Shown one piece after another: positions 8,674-18,162 of a stretch of 64,000 nucleotides of DNA. The notes beneath the pieces are model-generated. The model did no database searches and was not told the origin of the DNA. It worked only from the letters and a program-made list of their open reading frames with translations. The position numbers and the translations under genes are program-made. The stretch is from contig NZ_BMJT01000005.1 of the NCBI RefSeq assembly GCF_014643595.1, positions 229,688-293,687 of the forward strand. Direction: 5' to 3'. This DNA is from Lysinibacillus alkalisoli (GTDB lineage Bacteria; Bacillota; Bacilli; Bacillales_A; Planococcaceae). Position 1 is the stretch's first letter. The number at the start of each line of letters is the position of its first letter.

Positions 8674-9446
8674 ATATGTTAGTAGTGCTTGCGATTATTT
8701 TATTGATCTTAATGTATCAAGTAGGTGGGAAAAATGGGATACGTTCTTTCATCTCGCTATTTTTAAACTTTATAGTCGTATTAGTTGTGGTATTTTTCAT
8801 GTTAGATACAAATACGAATATTTTAATATTAACATTGGTAGCTGTAGTGCTAATTAGTAGCATTAATTTATTTTATATTAATGGGATGAATCAAAAAACA
8901 TTAACGGCATTTGCTGCAACGCTGCTTACAATTAGTATATTATTAACATTAATTTATGTAGTTTCGCAACAAATGGCCATTCATGGTTTTAGTGAGGAAG
9001 AAACAGAAGAGCTAGTGCCCTATAGTTTATATATTGGCGTAGACTTTTTACAAGTGAGTGCAGCAGTGATTGTATTAACGACGATTGGTGCAATTGTCGA
9101 TGTTGCTATTTCGATTACTTCTTCAATGCATGAGTTTTTTGAGCAAAATCATAAGATGACTAAACAGCAGTTATATCAATCTGGTGTCGCTATAGGTAGA
9201 GATATTTTAGGTACGGATACGAATACATTATTTTTTGCCTTTTTTGGCGGTTATTTAGGTTTATTAATTTGGTTTAAAGATTTATCTTATTCTTTTGGAG
9301 AGATTGTCAATGCAAAAGTATTTGGTGCAGAAATGGTTACGATTTTTTGTTCAGGAATAGGAATAGCCCTTATTATTCCTATAGCTGCAGCTTTAAGTAG
9401 TGTAACTTTACAAGTGAAACATAAAAAATCTAAGCCTTCTTTGTGA
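8670..9446 (+). CDS. YibE/F-family membrane protein, second of a pair
   Basis: 258 residues from the ATG at 8670, which overlaps the previous stop and has AGGTGAG just upstream; an upstream in-frame ATG at 8640 is less likely. About seven membrane segments; the signature GAIVDVAISITSS and GVAIGRDILGTDTNT mirrors the first gene. Unlike its partner it lacks the extracytoplasmic N-terminal domain, the usual division in this two-gene arrangement in Bacillales and clostridia. Function unknown; a transport or membrane-complex role is a guess. The terminator hairpin begins inside the last codons. Confidence 0.8.
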   Translation: MNMLVVLAIILLILMYQVGGKNGIRSFISLFLNFIVVLVVVFFMLDTNTNILILTLVAVVLISSINLFYINGMNQKTLTAFAATLLTISILLTLIYVVSQQMAIHGFSEEETEELVPYSLYIGVDFLQVSAAVIVLTTIGAIVDVAISITSSMHEFFEQNHKMTKQQLYQSGVAIGRDILGTDTNTLFFAFFGGYLGLLIWFKDLSYSFGEIVNAKVFGAEMVTIFCSGIGIALIIPIAAALSSVTLQVKHKKSKPSL

Positions 9447-9461
9447 GGCTTAGATTTTTTT
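9424..9461. terminator. Bidirectional Rho-independent terminator between convergent genes
   Basis: Stem AAAAATCTAAGCC / GGCTTAGATTTTT with a 10-base loop; T run on the plus side and A run (T run on the minus strand) on the other. It overlaps the stop of the second YibE/F gene and serves the convergent MerR gene as well. Confidence 0.85.
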
Positions 9462-9467
9462 ATCCTG

Positions 9468-10304
9468 TCAACATTGTTGCTTTACTTGTATCATAATTTT
9501 TGTGACATAATTTTCTTCCCCTGTAACAGAGACTTCATCAACGACAAATTCTTCATAACTATTGCCACATATCACATATTTTTCAGCATGTATCCACGCT
9601 TTCAATTGTTTATAAGTATCATGGATATTGCGAAAACTCCCTTGATGGTAGCCAACAGCAAAACAGCCTGCCTCTCGAATATGGAGCGCTGTTAACGTCG
9701 TAGTAGGTTTAGCAATCCTCATGTAAAAGTGTGCATAATTCCAATAATCCGCTCTACTTAATTGTGCAGGTTTAATAAGTCCACCAATAGGATGACCAAT
9801 ATCCAAACTTTTTTTACGTGTATAACGAATGAAAGCCATAATATGTTTAGCGAAGGCTTTGTCTGAACAATTTAAAATGTTTTCACTTAATACATAATAT
9901 TCCTCAGGTAGTTGCTCGATAGAGAAGGTAGAGAAATCAAGATGCAAAGAAGCCTCAATTTGTAATCGTTTATTTTCAATAATTTGCACTGTGCGCTGCA
10001 TATTAGCAATCTTCTCGTGCATAGCTTGTTGTTTTTCAGTGAGCAACTCAATTGCTTCTTCGGGTGATTTAAAATGCAGAAAGTCTTTTATTTCGTAAAG
10101 AGACATGCCAATATCTTTCAACATATCAATAACGCTAAAAAGTTCCGTTTGTTGAATGCCATAGTAACGATAACCATTCGCATTTTTGTGTTCAGGTTTT
10201 AATAAACCAATGGCATCATAATGAAAGAGGGTTTGCTTTTTGACACCACAAGCTTGTGCAAACTCTCCTGTAGTAAACCACTTTTTTGTTTGCTCCATAA
10301 ACAT
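9468..10304 (-). CDS. MerR-family transcriptional regulator with GyrI-like effector-binding domain
   Basis: 278 residues. The N-terminal winged helix is typical MerR (FTTGEFAQACGVKKQTLFHYDAIGLLKP, shown here in two parts: FTTGEFAQACG and LFHYDAIGLLKP). A dimerising coiled coil lies at about 80-120, and a C-terminal domain of about 150 residues resembles the multidrug-binding fold of BmrR/GyrI. Such proteins sense bulky cationic or aromatic compounds and activate a promoter by untwisting an overlong spacer. No efflux gene is adjacent, so the target is unknown; the palindrome at 10323-10336 just upstream may be its own operator. AAAGG precedes the ATG. Confidence 0.85.
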   Translation of the reverse strand: MFMEQTKKWFTTGEFAQACGVKKQTLFHYDAIGLLKPEHKNANGYRYYGIQQTELFSVIDMLKDIGMSLYEIKDFLHFKSPEEAIELLTEKQQAMHEKIANMQRTVQIIENKRLQIEASLHLDFSTFSIEQLPEEYYVLSENILNCSDKAFAKHIMAFIRYTRKKSLDIGHPIGGLIKPAQLSRADYWNYAHFYMRIAKPTTTLTALHIREAGCFAVGYHQGSFRNIHDTYKQLKAWIHAEKYVICGNSYEEFVVDEVSVTGEENYVTKIMIQVKQQC

Positions 10305-10322
10305 GCCAACCTTTCTTTTTAA

Positions 10323-10336
10323 AATGGTAAACCATT
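10323..10336. promoter_or_regulatory. Palindrome upstream of the MerR gene, possible operator
   Basis: AATGGT-AA-ACCATT, a perfect 6+2+6 inverted repeat 18 bp before the MerR start and within the region shared with the divergent DUF72 gene. Its use as an operator is inferred from position only. Confidence 0.4.
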
Positions 10337-10448
10337 ATGATAAAGCATACGTAATATCTTATAAAAAATCACTTTTTTTGCAAGAAATTTTTGAGAAAGG
10401 GGAGACGTTGAGTCGGAATTTGCGCTATGATAGGGAGGGGGTGAAAAA

Positions 10449-11306
10449 ATGATTCGGATTGGTTTAACAGGCTTTAGTGACCATCCCATTTTGCAATCAT
10501 CAGCAACTAAAGCAAGTGCAAAATTACTTGATTATAGCGGTCATTTTCCGATTGTAGAGATTGATAGTGCCTTTTACGCAATTCCTCGTAAAGAGGTGGT
10601 TGAGCGTTGGGTTGAAGATACACCACATACTTTTCAGTTTATTGTAAAGGCTTACCAAGCTATGACAGGACATCAACGTAAAGAAGACTGGACTTTTACC
10701 TCAATTGAAGAAATCTTTCGAACATTTGAAGCTAGTATTTCACCTATGCAAGAAGCAGGTAAGTTATTTGCGGTATTATTTCAATTCCCGCCTTGGTATG
10801 ATTGTGTGCCAAAAAATAAAGCATATATTAAAAAAATACGTACACGCCTAGCCCATCTACCCATTGCAATTGAGTTTCGGAACCAAACTTGGTTTAGTGC
10901 TAAAAATGAGCAAGCGACATTGGCGTTCTTGCAAGAACAATCCTTAATACATGTGATTTGTGATGAGCCACAAGTAGGGGCAGGTAGTGTACCTTTTGTG
11001 CCAAAAGCCACGCACCATAAGGTGATGTTTCGTTTACATGGTCGTAATGTTCATGGTTGGCGCAATATAGGTAATGCAGAGCATTGGCGTAAGGTGCGTT
11101 TTCTTTATAATTATAATGAGGACGAGTTACAACAATTTATAAATGAAATACGTAAATTTGAAGACCATCATGATATTGCGGTTACCTTTAATAATAATTC
11201 TGCACATGATGCCGCACCAAATGCAAAAAAACTACAGCAATTATTAGCCATCAAATATGAGGGCTTAGCACCAAGACAATTAGATTTCTTTAAGGGAGAT
11301 TGGTAA
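10449..11306 (+). CDS. yunF: DUF72 family protein, YunF-like
   Basis: 285 residues with a TIM-barrel-like DUF72 pattern: GLTGFSDH at the start, VEIDSAFYAIP (about 36-46), FIVKAYQAMTGH (about 61-72), FQFPPW (about 113), AIEFRNQTWF, RLHGRN and FNNNSAHDA near the end. Biochemical role is unknown for the family. It is followed directly by the YunE-like exporter (2 bp between this stop and that ATG), the order found in B. subtilis. AGGGAGGGGGTG precedes the ATG. Confidence 0.85.
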   Translation: MIRIGLTGFSDHPILQSSATKASAKLLDYSGHFPIVEIDSAFYAIPRKEVVERWVEDTPHTFQFIVKAYQAMTGHQRKEDWTFTSIEEIFRTFEASISPMQEAGKLFAVLFQFPPWYDCVPKNKAYIKKIRTRLAHLPIAIEFRNQTWFSAKNEQATLAFLQEQSLIHVICDEPQVGAGSVPFVPKATHHKVMFRLHGRNVHGWRNIGNAEHWRKVRFLYNYNEDELQQFINEIRKFEDHHDIAVTFNNNSAHDAAPNAKKLQQLLAIKYEGLAPRQLDFFKGDW

Positions 11307-11308
11307 TA

Positions 11309-12133
11309 ATGGCTTTTGCATTAATTTTTATTATTGGCTTAACCTCTGGCATTATTGGTGCACTTGTAGGTTTAGGTGGCGGTGTTATTCTAGTGCCTGC
11401 AACATTATTTGTAGGCATTACTTTGGGATTAATTCCTGATATTACACCCCAAAAGGTTGTAGGGCTATCTGTAATTATGATGATATTTGTAGGGCTAGCC
11501 TCTACATTAAGTTATATGAAAGCAAAGACGGTAGATTACCAAAGTGGGTTTATCTTTTTTGCAGGCAGTATTCCAGGTACCATTTTAGGTGCGTATGTGA
11601 ATAAAGGATTGGACTTGCCCTCTTTTAACTTATATTTTGGTATTTTACTTATTATTTTAGCAACGATTTTAATTGTAAGAGATAAGCTAAAACCTGTAAA
11701 ATGGTTTGTAGCACATGGTAAGAAAAGAACATTTATTGATCCAGAAGGTAAAGAATATGTATACGGATTTCCGATTTGGTTTGCGTTAATGCTAACATTT
11801 GCGATTGGATTTGCTTCTGGCTTATTTGGTATTGGCGGTGGGTCAATGATTGTGCCAGCCATGATTATCCTGTTTTTGTTCCCACCACATGTTGCAGTAG
11901 CCACATCGATGTTTATGGTATTTTTGTCAGCCATCGTTAATTCAGCTAGCCATATTTATTTAGGGAATGTGCCTTGGCTATATACGATACCTGTTATTCC
12001 AGGCGCTTATTTAGGTGCTAAATTAGGAGCACGTATTAATAAGAAAATTAAATCAGATACGTTAGTACTCATCTTGCGTATTATTTTATTACTACTGGGA
12101 ATACGTTCTATTATTGAAGGGCTTTTAGGTTAA
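11309..12133 (+). CDS. yunE: TSUP/TauE-SafE family sulfite/organosulfonate exporter-like membrane protein, YunE-like
   Basis: 274 residues from the ATG at 11309 (AAGGGAGA at 11292-11299 fits this start; an in-frame ATG at 11300 would sit directly on the ribosome site). Eight membrane segments in two halves; each half opens with the family's glycine-rich motif, GALVGLGGGVILVP and GLFGIGGGSMIVPA. The family moves small anions containing sulfur or carboxylates; substrate here is unknown. It is sandwiched between YunF-like and YunD-like genes in one operon. Confidence 0.85.
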   Translation: MAFALIFIIGLTSGIIGALVGLGGGVILVPATLFVGITLGLIPDITPQKVVGLSVIMMIFVGLASTLSYMKAKTVDYQSGFIFFAGSIPGTILGAYVNKGLDLPSFNLYFGILLIILATILIVRDKLKPVKWFVAHGKKRTFIDPEGKEYVYGFPIWFALMLTFAIGFASGLFGIGGGSMIVPAMIILFLFPPHVAVATSMFMVFLSAIVNSASHIYLGNVPWLYTIPVIPGAYLGAKLGARINKKIKSDTLVLILRIILLLLGIRSIIEGLLG

Positions 12134-12145
12134 GGAGAGGGTAAT

Positions 12146-13507
12146 TTGGAAACAATTCATATTTTCCATACAAATGATTGGCATAGCCATTTCGCATACT
12201 GGCCAAGACAACAAGCTTACATTCAACAACAAAAGTTACAATATGAAGCTGAAGGGGATAGTGTTTTTTTATGTGATGTAGGCGACCATATGGACCGTTC
12301 TTCGATATTTACTGAGGCAACCTTAGGTAAAGGTAACGTCCAATTGTTAAATGAGGCAGGTTACGATGTTGTAACAATTGGCAATAATGAAGGTATTACC
12401 TTGAGTTACGAAGATTTAAGTACGTTGTATGAAGAGGCAAACTTTGATGTTGTAGTAGCTAACTTAACTGCTATAGCAGGTGTTACGCCACAATGGGTAA
12501 AGCCTTATGTTATAAAAGAAACAGCCAATGGGACAAAGATAGGCTTTATGGGTGCTACTGCTCCATTTGAAGCATTTTATAAAACTATGAATTGGGATGT
12601 CAGTGGGCCTAGAGAAAAAATTGTGCAATTAAGTTATTATTTACGTGACAAAGTAGACGTTTTACTTTTCTTATCTCATCTTGGCATTAATGAAGATGAA
12701 GCCATTGCAGAGATGTGCCCATTTATTGATGTGATTTTTGGTGCACACACCCACCATGTATTGCCACATGGTAAATGGGTCAATGATGTTTTACTGACAG
12801 GTGGAGGCATGTTCGGGCGTTACTTAGGAGAATTGACTTTACAGATTGATGATAACGGGCAACTACATAAAAAGACACGATTACACGAGAGTCAACAATT
12901 GCCAACTGTAGAGCGAGAAGCTATATTTACAGCTGATTTAACCGCTATTGGGGAAAGAAAGATGACCACGCCTCTCTTTGAAACAACGAGGTATTACAAT
13001 AAAGAGTGGGACCATTATTCTAAATTATCAGATGCCTTTGCTAAAATTATTTTAGATACAACAAATGCAGACTGTGCCTTGTTTAACGCGGGGATCTTTT
13101 TAACGGACTTAAAAAAGGGCGCTGTTACAGCACTAGATTTACATCATATGTTACCACATCCTATTAATTTGTGTGTTGTAGAGTTAGAGGTTGAAGCGTT
13201 AAAAGAAGTATTAGCTACCCATGATGAATCGTGGCCAAGAATGGCTTTGAAAGGTTTAGGTTTTAGAGGCGTAGTATTGGGTAAGATGTTAACTTACGGC
13301 ATGTCATTAGATGATAAACGCCAATTATATATTAATGGACAACTAGCAGAGCCCCATAAAAAATACCGATTGGTCACATTAGATATGTTTACTTTTGGCT
13401 ATTTTTATCCACAATTTAAATATGCGAAAAAACACTATATTTTACCAGCTTTTTTAAGAGAGATTGTGGCACAGTACGGGCAGCAAAGAGATAGAGAAAA
13501 TTCATAA
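12146..13507 (+). CDS. yunD: Cytoplasmic metallophosphoesterase / 5'-nucleotidase family protein, YunD-like
   Basis: 453 residues with a TTG start set by AAGGAGAGG at 12132-12140. The N-terminal calcineurin-like domain has HTNDWHSHF, GDHMDRS, GNNE, FLSHLG and GAHTHH; the C-terminal 5'-nucleotidase domain spans about 270-445. In secreted 5'-nucleotidases the third block reads GNHE; here Asn replaces His, which I believe is normal for the YunD branch but would alter proton donation. There is no signal peptide, so the enzyme should act in the cytoplasm on a nucleotide or related phosphoester. Substrate not determinable. Confidence 0.85.
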   Translation: METIHIFHTNDWHSHFAYWPRQQAYIQQQKLQYEAEGDSVFLCDVGDHMDRSSIFTEATLGKGNVQLLNEAGYDVVTIGNNEGITLSYEDLSTLYEEANFDVVVANLTAIAGVTPQWVKPYVIKETANGTKIGFMGATAPFEAFYKTMNWDVSGPREKIVQLSYYLRDKVDVLLFLSHLGINEDEAIAEMCPFIDVIFGAHTHHVLPHGKWVNDVLLTGGGMFGRYLGELTLQIDDNGQLHKKTRLHESQQLPTVEREAIFTADLTAIGERKMTTPLFETTRYYNKEWDHYSKLSDAFAKIILDTTNADCALFNAGIFLTDLKKGAVTALDLHHMLPHPINLCVVELEVEALKEVLATHDESWPRMALKGLGFRGVVLGKMLTYGMSLDDKRQLYINGQLAEPHKKYRLVTLDMFTFGYFYPQFKYAKKHYILPAFLREIVAQYGQQRDRENS

Positions 13508-13524
13508 CGTAAGTGGGGGTTGCT

Positions 13525-14619
13525 ATGCAGCTGATTTCAATAGCGGCAGTAAAAGAAGATATGGTACTTGGCAAGACGATTTGGAATGATGCAGGGCATC
13601 CATTGTTGCAAGAAGGTGCAACAATTACCAGTCGTATTATTCAACGTTTAGAACAGTTAAATATCCAATACATTTATGTAGATACTGCACTTTCTAAAGG
13701 GATTGAAATTGAAGAAACCGTATCCGTCAGCGTGAGGAATCGAGCAGTAAAAGATATTAAACAGTCATTTGACGTAGTAAGAAATTCACAAGGAAAAAAT
13801 GTAGCCTTTGTGTTAGAGAAACAAGCGCAATTATTATGTTCGCAAATTGACGAACTTATTGCGATTTTATCAAGTAGTGAAGAGGCACTAACTGTACTGT
13901 CAGATGCTTTTTTATATGATGAATATATTTACCAACATTCCTTTCAAGTCGCCTTATATTCTTTAGCTATTGCACAAGAAATGCATTATAATGCGGAGGA
14001 AATGAAAATAATAGGCTTAGGTGCTTTATTGCATGACATTGGTAAAATAGCTGTGCCACATAGCATTTTACAAAAGCCAGGTAAACTAACAGATGATGAG
14101 TACGAGCAAATGAAAGAACATGCACGTTACGGCTTTGAATTATTACGCAATTTATACTCTGTGCCTTTATTAGTGGCCCATTGTGCTTTCCAACATCATG
14201 AACGTCTCGATGGCTCAGGTTATCCACGTGGCATCACAGAAAAGGATATTCATCCCTACGCAAAGATCGTAGCAGTAGCTGATGTGTTTGATGCGCTTTC
14301 TAGCAACCGTGTATACCGCAGTAAATTACTTCCAGTAGAGTGTTTAGCTATTATTGAAGAAGGTAGTGGCGTATCTTTTGATAAAAAAGTAGTAGAAGCT
14401 TTAAAGCGCTCTGTCGTACATTATCCAAATGGTACAATTGTGCGATTAAACGATGCGCGTGTTGGCATTGTAGTGCGTCAAAATACAACATTGCCTCTAC
14501 GCCCTAATTTGCGTATTTTTGAAGAGCAAGGTGAGCGTTTAAAAGCAACGTATGAACTCAATTTATTGCAGGCACCACAAGTAAAGATTATGACGACAGA
14601 ACCAGAATACATATTATAA
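13525..14619 (+). CDS. HD-GYP domain protein, probable cyclic-di-GMP phosphodiesterase
   Basis: 364 residues from the ATG at 13525 (GGGGG at 13515-13519); an in-frame GTG at 13513 has no ribosome site. An N-terminal sensor-like domain (about 1-60, with a GKTIWNDAGHPLLQEG pattern common before HD-GYP domains) precedes the catalytic domain. The metal site is intact: HDIGK (about 171-175) and HHERLDGSGYP with the GYP motif, then DVFDALSS. Such enzymes break cyclic-di-GMP to pGpG or GMP. It sits where B. subtilis has yunC/yunB/lytH, between yunD and lipA, so it is a replacement in an otherwise collinear block. Confidence 0.85.
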   Translation: MQLISIAAVKEDMVLGKTIWNDAGHPLLQEGATITSRIIQRLEQLNIQYIYVDTALSKGIEIEETVSVSVRNRAVKDIKQSFDVVRNSQGKNVAFVLEKQAQLLCSQIDELIAILSSSEEALTVLSDAFLYDEYIYQHSFQVALYSLAIAQEMHYNAEEMKIIGLGALLHDIGKIAVPHSILQKPGKLTDDEYEQMKEHARYGFELLRNLYSVPLLVAHCAFQHHERLDGSGYPRGITEKDIHPYAKIVAVADVFDALSSNRVYRSKLLPVECLAIIEEGSGVSFDKKVVEALKRSVVHYPNGTIVRLNDARVGIVVRQNTTLPLRPNLRIFEEQGERLKATYELNLLQAPQVKIMTTEPEYIL

Positions 14620-14697
14620 GAAGTAACAGTTGTTGTGTAAAACGTAATGTGTTACATTGACAACAAATACATTTCATAGAATAGGGGCAGAGAAACG

Positions 14698-15618
14698 ATG
14701 ACATCTTGCAAGCCAACAAACAACAAAGAAGAACATTTGCGCAAGCCAGATTGGTTGAAAATTAAGCTAAATACAAATGATGAGTATAAAGGTTTAAAAC
14801 GATTAATGCGTGAAAATAACTTACATACCGTTTGTGAGGAGGCGCGTTGTCCAAATATTCATGAGTGCTGGGGAGAGCGTCGTACAGCTACTATGATGAT
14901 TCTAGGCTCTGTATGTACAAGAGCTTGCCGCTTTTGTGCCGTTAAAACAGGGCTGCCGACAGAGCTTGATTTACAAGAGCCAGAACGCGTAGCAGATTCT
15001 GTTAAAATTATGGATTTAAAACATGTGGTGATTACTATGGTTGCACGTGACGATTTAAAAGACGGTGGAGCGGGAGTACTTGCTGAAACTATTCGAGCAA
15101 TAAGACGCAAAAGCCCTGCAACATCTGTAGAAGTTTTACCATCAGATTTAGGTGGTACAGATGAAAATATCGTGCAATTAATGGAAGCAAAACCAGACAT
15201 TCTAAATCATAATATTGAGACGGTACGTCGCCTAACACCAAGGGTGCGTGCCAAAGCCAAATACGACCGCTCTTTAGAATTTTTACGTCGTGCTAAAGAA
15301 TTACAGCCAGAGATTCCAACAAAATCGTCTTTAATGATTGGTCTAGGTGAAACAGAAGAAGAAATTATTGAGGTAATGGATGATTTACGCGCAAATGGTG
15401 TAGACATTATGACAATTGGTCAATACCTACAGCCTACTAAAAAACATTTACCTGTAAAAAAATATTACTCACCATTAGAGTTTGGAAAACTACGTAAAAT
15501 CGCTATGCAAAAAGGATTTTCACATTGTGAGGCAGGCCCATTAGTGCGCAGTAGTTATCATGCGGATGAGCAAGTAAATGCAGCGACAAAAGAGCGTCAA
15601 TTACAAGCCAAAAAGTAA
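14698..15618 (+). CDS. lipA: Lipoyl synthase
   Basis: 306 residues, the normal length. Two iron-sulfur clusters are visible: the auxiliary set [12 protein letters not shown] (CX4CX5C, about 46-57) and the radical-SAM set CTRACRFC (CX3CX2C, about 72-79). The C-terminal RSSY serine that completes the auxiliary cluster is present ([12 protein letters not shown]). The enzyme inserts two sulfur atoms into protein-bound octanoyl groups to make the lipoyl arm of pyruvate and other 2-oxoacid dehydrogenases and of the glycine cleavage system. AGGGGC precedes the ATG. Upstream TTGACA (14657-14662) and TAGAAT (14677-14682) are only 14 bp apart, so the promoter call is weak. Confidence 0.95.
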   Translation: MTSCKPTNNKEEHLRKPDWLKIKLNTNDEYKGLKRLMRENNLHTVCEEARCPNIHECWGERRTATMMILGSVCTRACRFCAVKTGLPTELDLQEPERVADSVKIMDLKHVVITMVARDDLKDGGAGVLAETIRAIRRKSPATSVEVLPSDLGGTDENIVQLMEAKPDILNHNIETVRRLTPRVRAKAKYDRSLEFLRRAKELQPEIPTKSSLMIGLGETEEEIIEVMDDLRANGVDIMTIGQYLQPTKKHLPVKKYYSPLEFGKLRKIAMQKGFSHCEAGPLVRSSYHADEQVNAATKERQLQAKK

Positions 15619-15635
15619 GAGAGGTGAAGGACGCA

Positions 15636-15971
15636 TTGGTAGCAATCGAAAAATACGAGTATGAAGTCATTGAAAATTATCGCGAAGCATTTGATCTTGA
15701 AGTAGTGCAAGAGCGTTATTCTGATATTTTAGCGAAGTACGATTATATTGTTGGTGATTGGGGTTACAATCAGTTACGTTTAAAAGGGTTTTACGAAGAT
15801 CGTAATACTAAGGCAAGTTTTGATACGAAAATTAGCACAGTTGAAGATTATTTATATGAATATTGTAATTTTGGTTGTGCTTATTTTATTTTAAAGCGCG
15901 GTCAAAAAATAACAGATAAAAAAATAGAGACACCTATACCTACTGAGGAAACACCCATTAATGCTGAATAG
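15636..15971 (+). CDS. yutD: YutD family protein
   Basis: 111 residues from a TTG at 15636, preferred because GAGGTGAAGG at 15621-15630 fits it; an in-frame GTG at 15624 lies inside that site. The family pattern is visible: YEVIENYREAFDLE, ILAKYDYIVGDWGYNQLRLKGFY (conserved core around VGDWGYNQLRLKG) and CNFGCAYFILKR. Function unknown; always close to lipA in Bacillales. It ends the lipA transcript and is followed by a strong terminator. Confidence 0.85.
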   Translation: MVAIEKYEYEVIENYREAFDLEVVQERYSDILAKYDYIVGDWGYNQLRLKGFYEDRNTKASFDTKISTVEDYLYEYCNFGCAYFILKRGQKITDKKIETPIPTEETPINAE

Positions 15972-16008
15972 ACAAAACCCGACCAATTCATTTGGTCGGG
16001 TTTTTGTC
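15971..16008. terminator. Bidirectional Rho-independent terminator
   Basis: Stem with core CCCGACCAA / TTGGTCGGG, flanked by AAAA / TTTT and GAC / GTC, loop of 5. It separates the plus-strand lipA-yutD unit from the convergent lutABC operon. Confidence 0.9.
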
Positions 16009-16015
16009 TATTTAT

Positions 16016-16723
16016 TTATTGATCTTCAATAATAATGTACGCCATTTTAATAGGACCATGTACGCCAACGACTAAGATCATTTCGATGTCAGCAGAGTTA
16101 CTTGGGCCTGTAATGAAGTTTACGCATGACGCAACTTGCTCACCTCGCTCAATCATTGCGCTGATCGTAGTGGCAGCTTGTGTCATACGTGGTACGATTG
16201 TGCTTTTTGGGATAAGGATGATGGAGTTTTGGGGGAGAAAACTAATCGATCGGCCCTTATCTTTATCGCTAAACAATACAGCTGTACCTGATTCGGCAAG
16301 TGTCATTTCACTCACCATAATACCAACGTCCGCGCGTTCAGCGAAGGTGATATTATCCTGGCCACAACGCTCTTGCCATTGATGGGTAGCAACCTCTTGT
16401 TGCGGCCAGTGTTCGGTAATAAGTGGCAGGACGCCAAAGTCAGCAAAGCGTTGGTCTGTCGACGTAATGACAGAGGTAGCTTTATAGTCAGTCACGACTT
16501 GCTTTAGGGTAGCTACTAGGTCAGCAGTCGTTGTGGTAATTGCTTTTGTATGAATGTTTTTACATTGCTCTACTAAAGCATCAACGAGTTCCTCCTGCGT
16601 AGCATTTGCTAATACTTGGTGCTGTGGGCTAAACGAAAAATTACGCTCAGGGCGAGAAGTAGGTTGCGGTCGTCCGAGCTGTTTAGCGATTTTACTTAAA
16701 AATTCATTGCGATTTTCGATCAT
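16016..16723 (-). CDS. lutC: Lactate utilization protein LutC (LUD domain)
   Basis: 235 residues from the ATG at 16723, with AAGGAGAG directly upstream, two bases after the lutB stop. The LUD fold is shown by TFAERADVGIMVSEMTLAESGTAVLFSD-type residues (VGIMVSEMTLAESGT) and SFLPQNSIILI. LutC belongs to the LutABC complex that oxidises L-lactate to pyruvate in the cytoplasm using iron-sulfur proteins. It is the last gene of a three-gene minus-strand operon. Confidence 0.92.
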   Translation of the reverse strand: MIENRNEFLSKIAKQLGRPQPTSRPERNFSFSPQHQVLANATQEELVDALVEQCKNIHTKAITTTTADLVATLKQVVTDYKATSVITSTDQRFADFGVLPLITEHWPQQEVATHQWQERCGQDNITFAERADVGIMVSEMTLAESGTAVLFSDKDKGRSISFLPQNSIILIPKSTIVPRMTQAATTISAMIERGEQVASCVNFITGPSNSADIEMILVVGVHGPIKMAYIIIEDQ

Positions 16724-16725
16724 GA

Positions 16726-18150
16726 TTACTTCTCTCCTTTCGAGCGGTTTTTCATCCAACCGCGGAAGCTTTCTTTGTTTGGCGCAGGGAAGTCACGTTC
16801 TTCTGTCCAAGCCTTGAGCGGACCTGGACCCTTTTTAATCGTGTCGCCCTTCGTAAATGGTGACATGAGCGGTGCCGCCATTTTATTTGCCATACCATAA
16901 AGTCCGCTTGACGCAGCACCAAAACCAAATGCTTTCATCATCACTTTTTCAGATATTGGTGCTTTGCCTTCATTTTCGACAATGACTTGACGGTGTTGAT
17001 GTAATAGTTGGTGAAGCGGAATTTTTACAGGGCAAGCATCTGTACAAGCGCCACAAAGTGTTGAGGCATACGGTAATTCTTTATAATCTTCGTAGCCACC
17101 AAGCAGTGGTGAGAGTACAGCCCCAACAGGACCAGAGTAAATCGAGCCATAAGAGTGACCGCCAACATGGCGGTAAACAGGGCAAACATTTACACAAGCT
17201 GCACAGCGAATACATTGTAAAATCGATTGGAATTCGCCACCTAAAATATCAGAGCGCCCATTGTCTACAATAACTAAATGAAACTCTTCAGGGCCATCTA
17301 CATCGCCCTCATCACGTGTGCCTGTTAGCGTAGTAATATAGCTTGTTAGCTTTTGCCCTACAGCACTGCGCGTTAATAAACTAACGAGTACTTCCATCTC
17401 TGCAAACGTTGGTACAATACGCTCCATGCCCATTACGGTAATTTGTGTTTTAGGTAATGCCGCAACTAAGTCAGCATTGCCCTCGTTTGTGACAAGTGTA
17501 ATTGAGCCGCTCTCAGCAATCGCAAAGTTACATCCTGTAATGCCGATATCTGCAGTTAAATAATCTTGACGCAGTTGCTCACGCGCGTGAAGTGCTAGCT
17601 CCTCAGGTAATGAAGATTTTGTATAACCTTGTTTTTCTTTAAACACATCGCGGATTTGCTCTTTGTTTTTGTGTAGAGCAGGTACGACAATATGTGACGG
17701 TGGTTCATGGTCATCCACTTGTAAAATATATTCACCAAGGTCAGTTTCGATTACTTCACAGCCTACTGCTTCTAGTGCCGCATTCATATGAATTTCCTCT
17801 GTCACCATGGATTTTGATTTAACGATTTTTTTGGCATTTTTCTTTTTGGCTACATCTTGAATATAGCTTGCAGCTTGCTCTTTTGTTTCGGCAAAGTAAA
17901 CATGCCCACCGCGCTTAGCCACGTTTTCGCTCAGCTCATATAAATAATAATCAAGGTTAGCCAACACATGTTGACGGATTTCCTCACCGTGTGAGCGCCA
18001 GTCTTCCCAGTTGCCTAACTCTTCAGCTGCGCCTAAGCGGCGTGTTTGAAAGCGTTGCTGTGCAGAAGAAACCGCCCCGCGCATAAAATCATCAGCGAGA
18101 TTTTCTGTTACGCGCTCTTTAAATTGTTTATCACTCGTTTTCATCGACAT
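16726..18150 (-). CDS. lutB: Lactate utilization iron-sulfur protein LutB
   Basis: 474 residues. An N-terminal LUD domain (about 70-290) carries [18 protein letters not shown]. It is followed by two 4Fe-4S sets, [15 protein letters not shown] (about 310-324) and [13 protein letters not shown] (about 363-375), then a C-terminal tail. It is the electron-transferring core of the LutABC lactate oxidation complex. AAGGAGGT lies just upstream of the ATG. Spacing of 12 bp from lutA and 2 bp to lutC indicates one transcript. Confidence 0.93.
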   Translation of the reverse strand: MSMKTSDKQFKERVTENLADDFMRGAVSSAQQRFQTRRLGAAEELGNWEDWRSHGEEIRQHVLANLDYYLYELSENVAKRGGHVYFAETKEQAASYIQDVAKKKNAKKIVKSKSMVTEEIHMNAALEAVGCEVIETDLGEYILQVDDHEPPSHIVVPALHKNKEQIRDVFKEKQGYTKSSLPEELALHAREQLRQDYLTADIGITGCNFAIAESGSITLVTNEGNADLVAALPKTQITVMGMERIVPTFAEMEVLVSLLTRSAVGQKLTSYITTLTGTRDEGDVDGPEEFHLVIVDNGRSDILGGEFQSILQCIRCAACVNVCPVYRHVGGHSYGSIYSGPVGAVLSPLLGGYEDYKELPYASTLCGACTDACPVKIPLHQLLHQHRQVIVENEGKAPISEKVMMKAFGFGAASSGLYGMANKMAAPLMSPFTKGDTIKKGPGPLKAWTEERDFPAPNKESFRGWMKNRSKGEK

Positions 18151-18162
18151 TGTACGACCTCC

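Noticed and set aside
10391..10431. Promoter boxes before the DUF72 gene
   Set aside because: TTGAGT/TATGAT are 12 bp apart and TTGAGA has no partner at 17 bp; no convincing pair.
14657..14682. TTGACA and TAGAAT as a lipA promoter
   Set aside because: The spacer is only 14 bp; too short for a normal SigA promoter, so it is mentioned but not listed.
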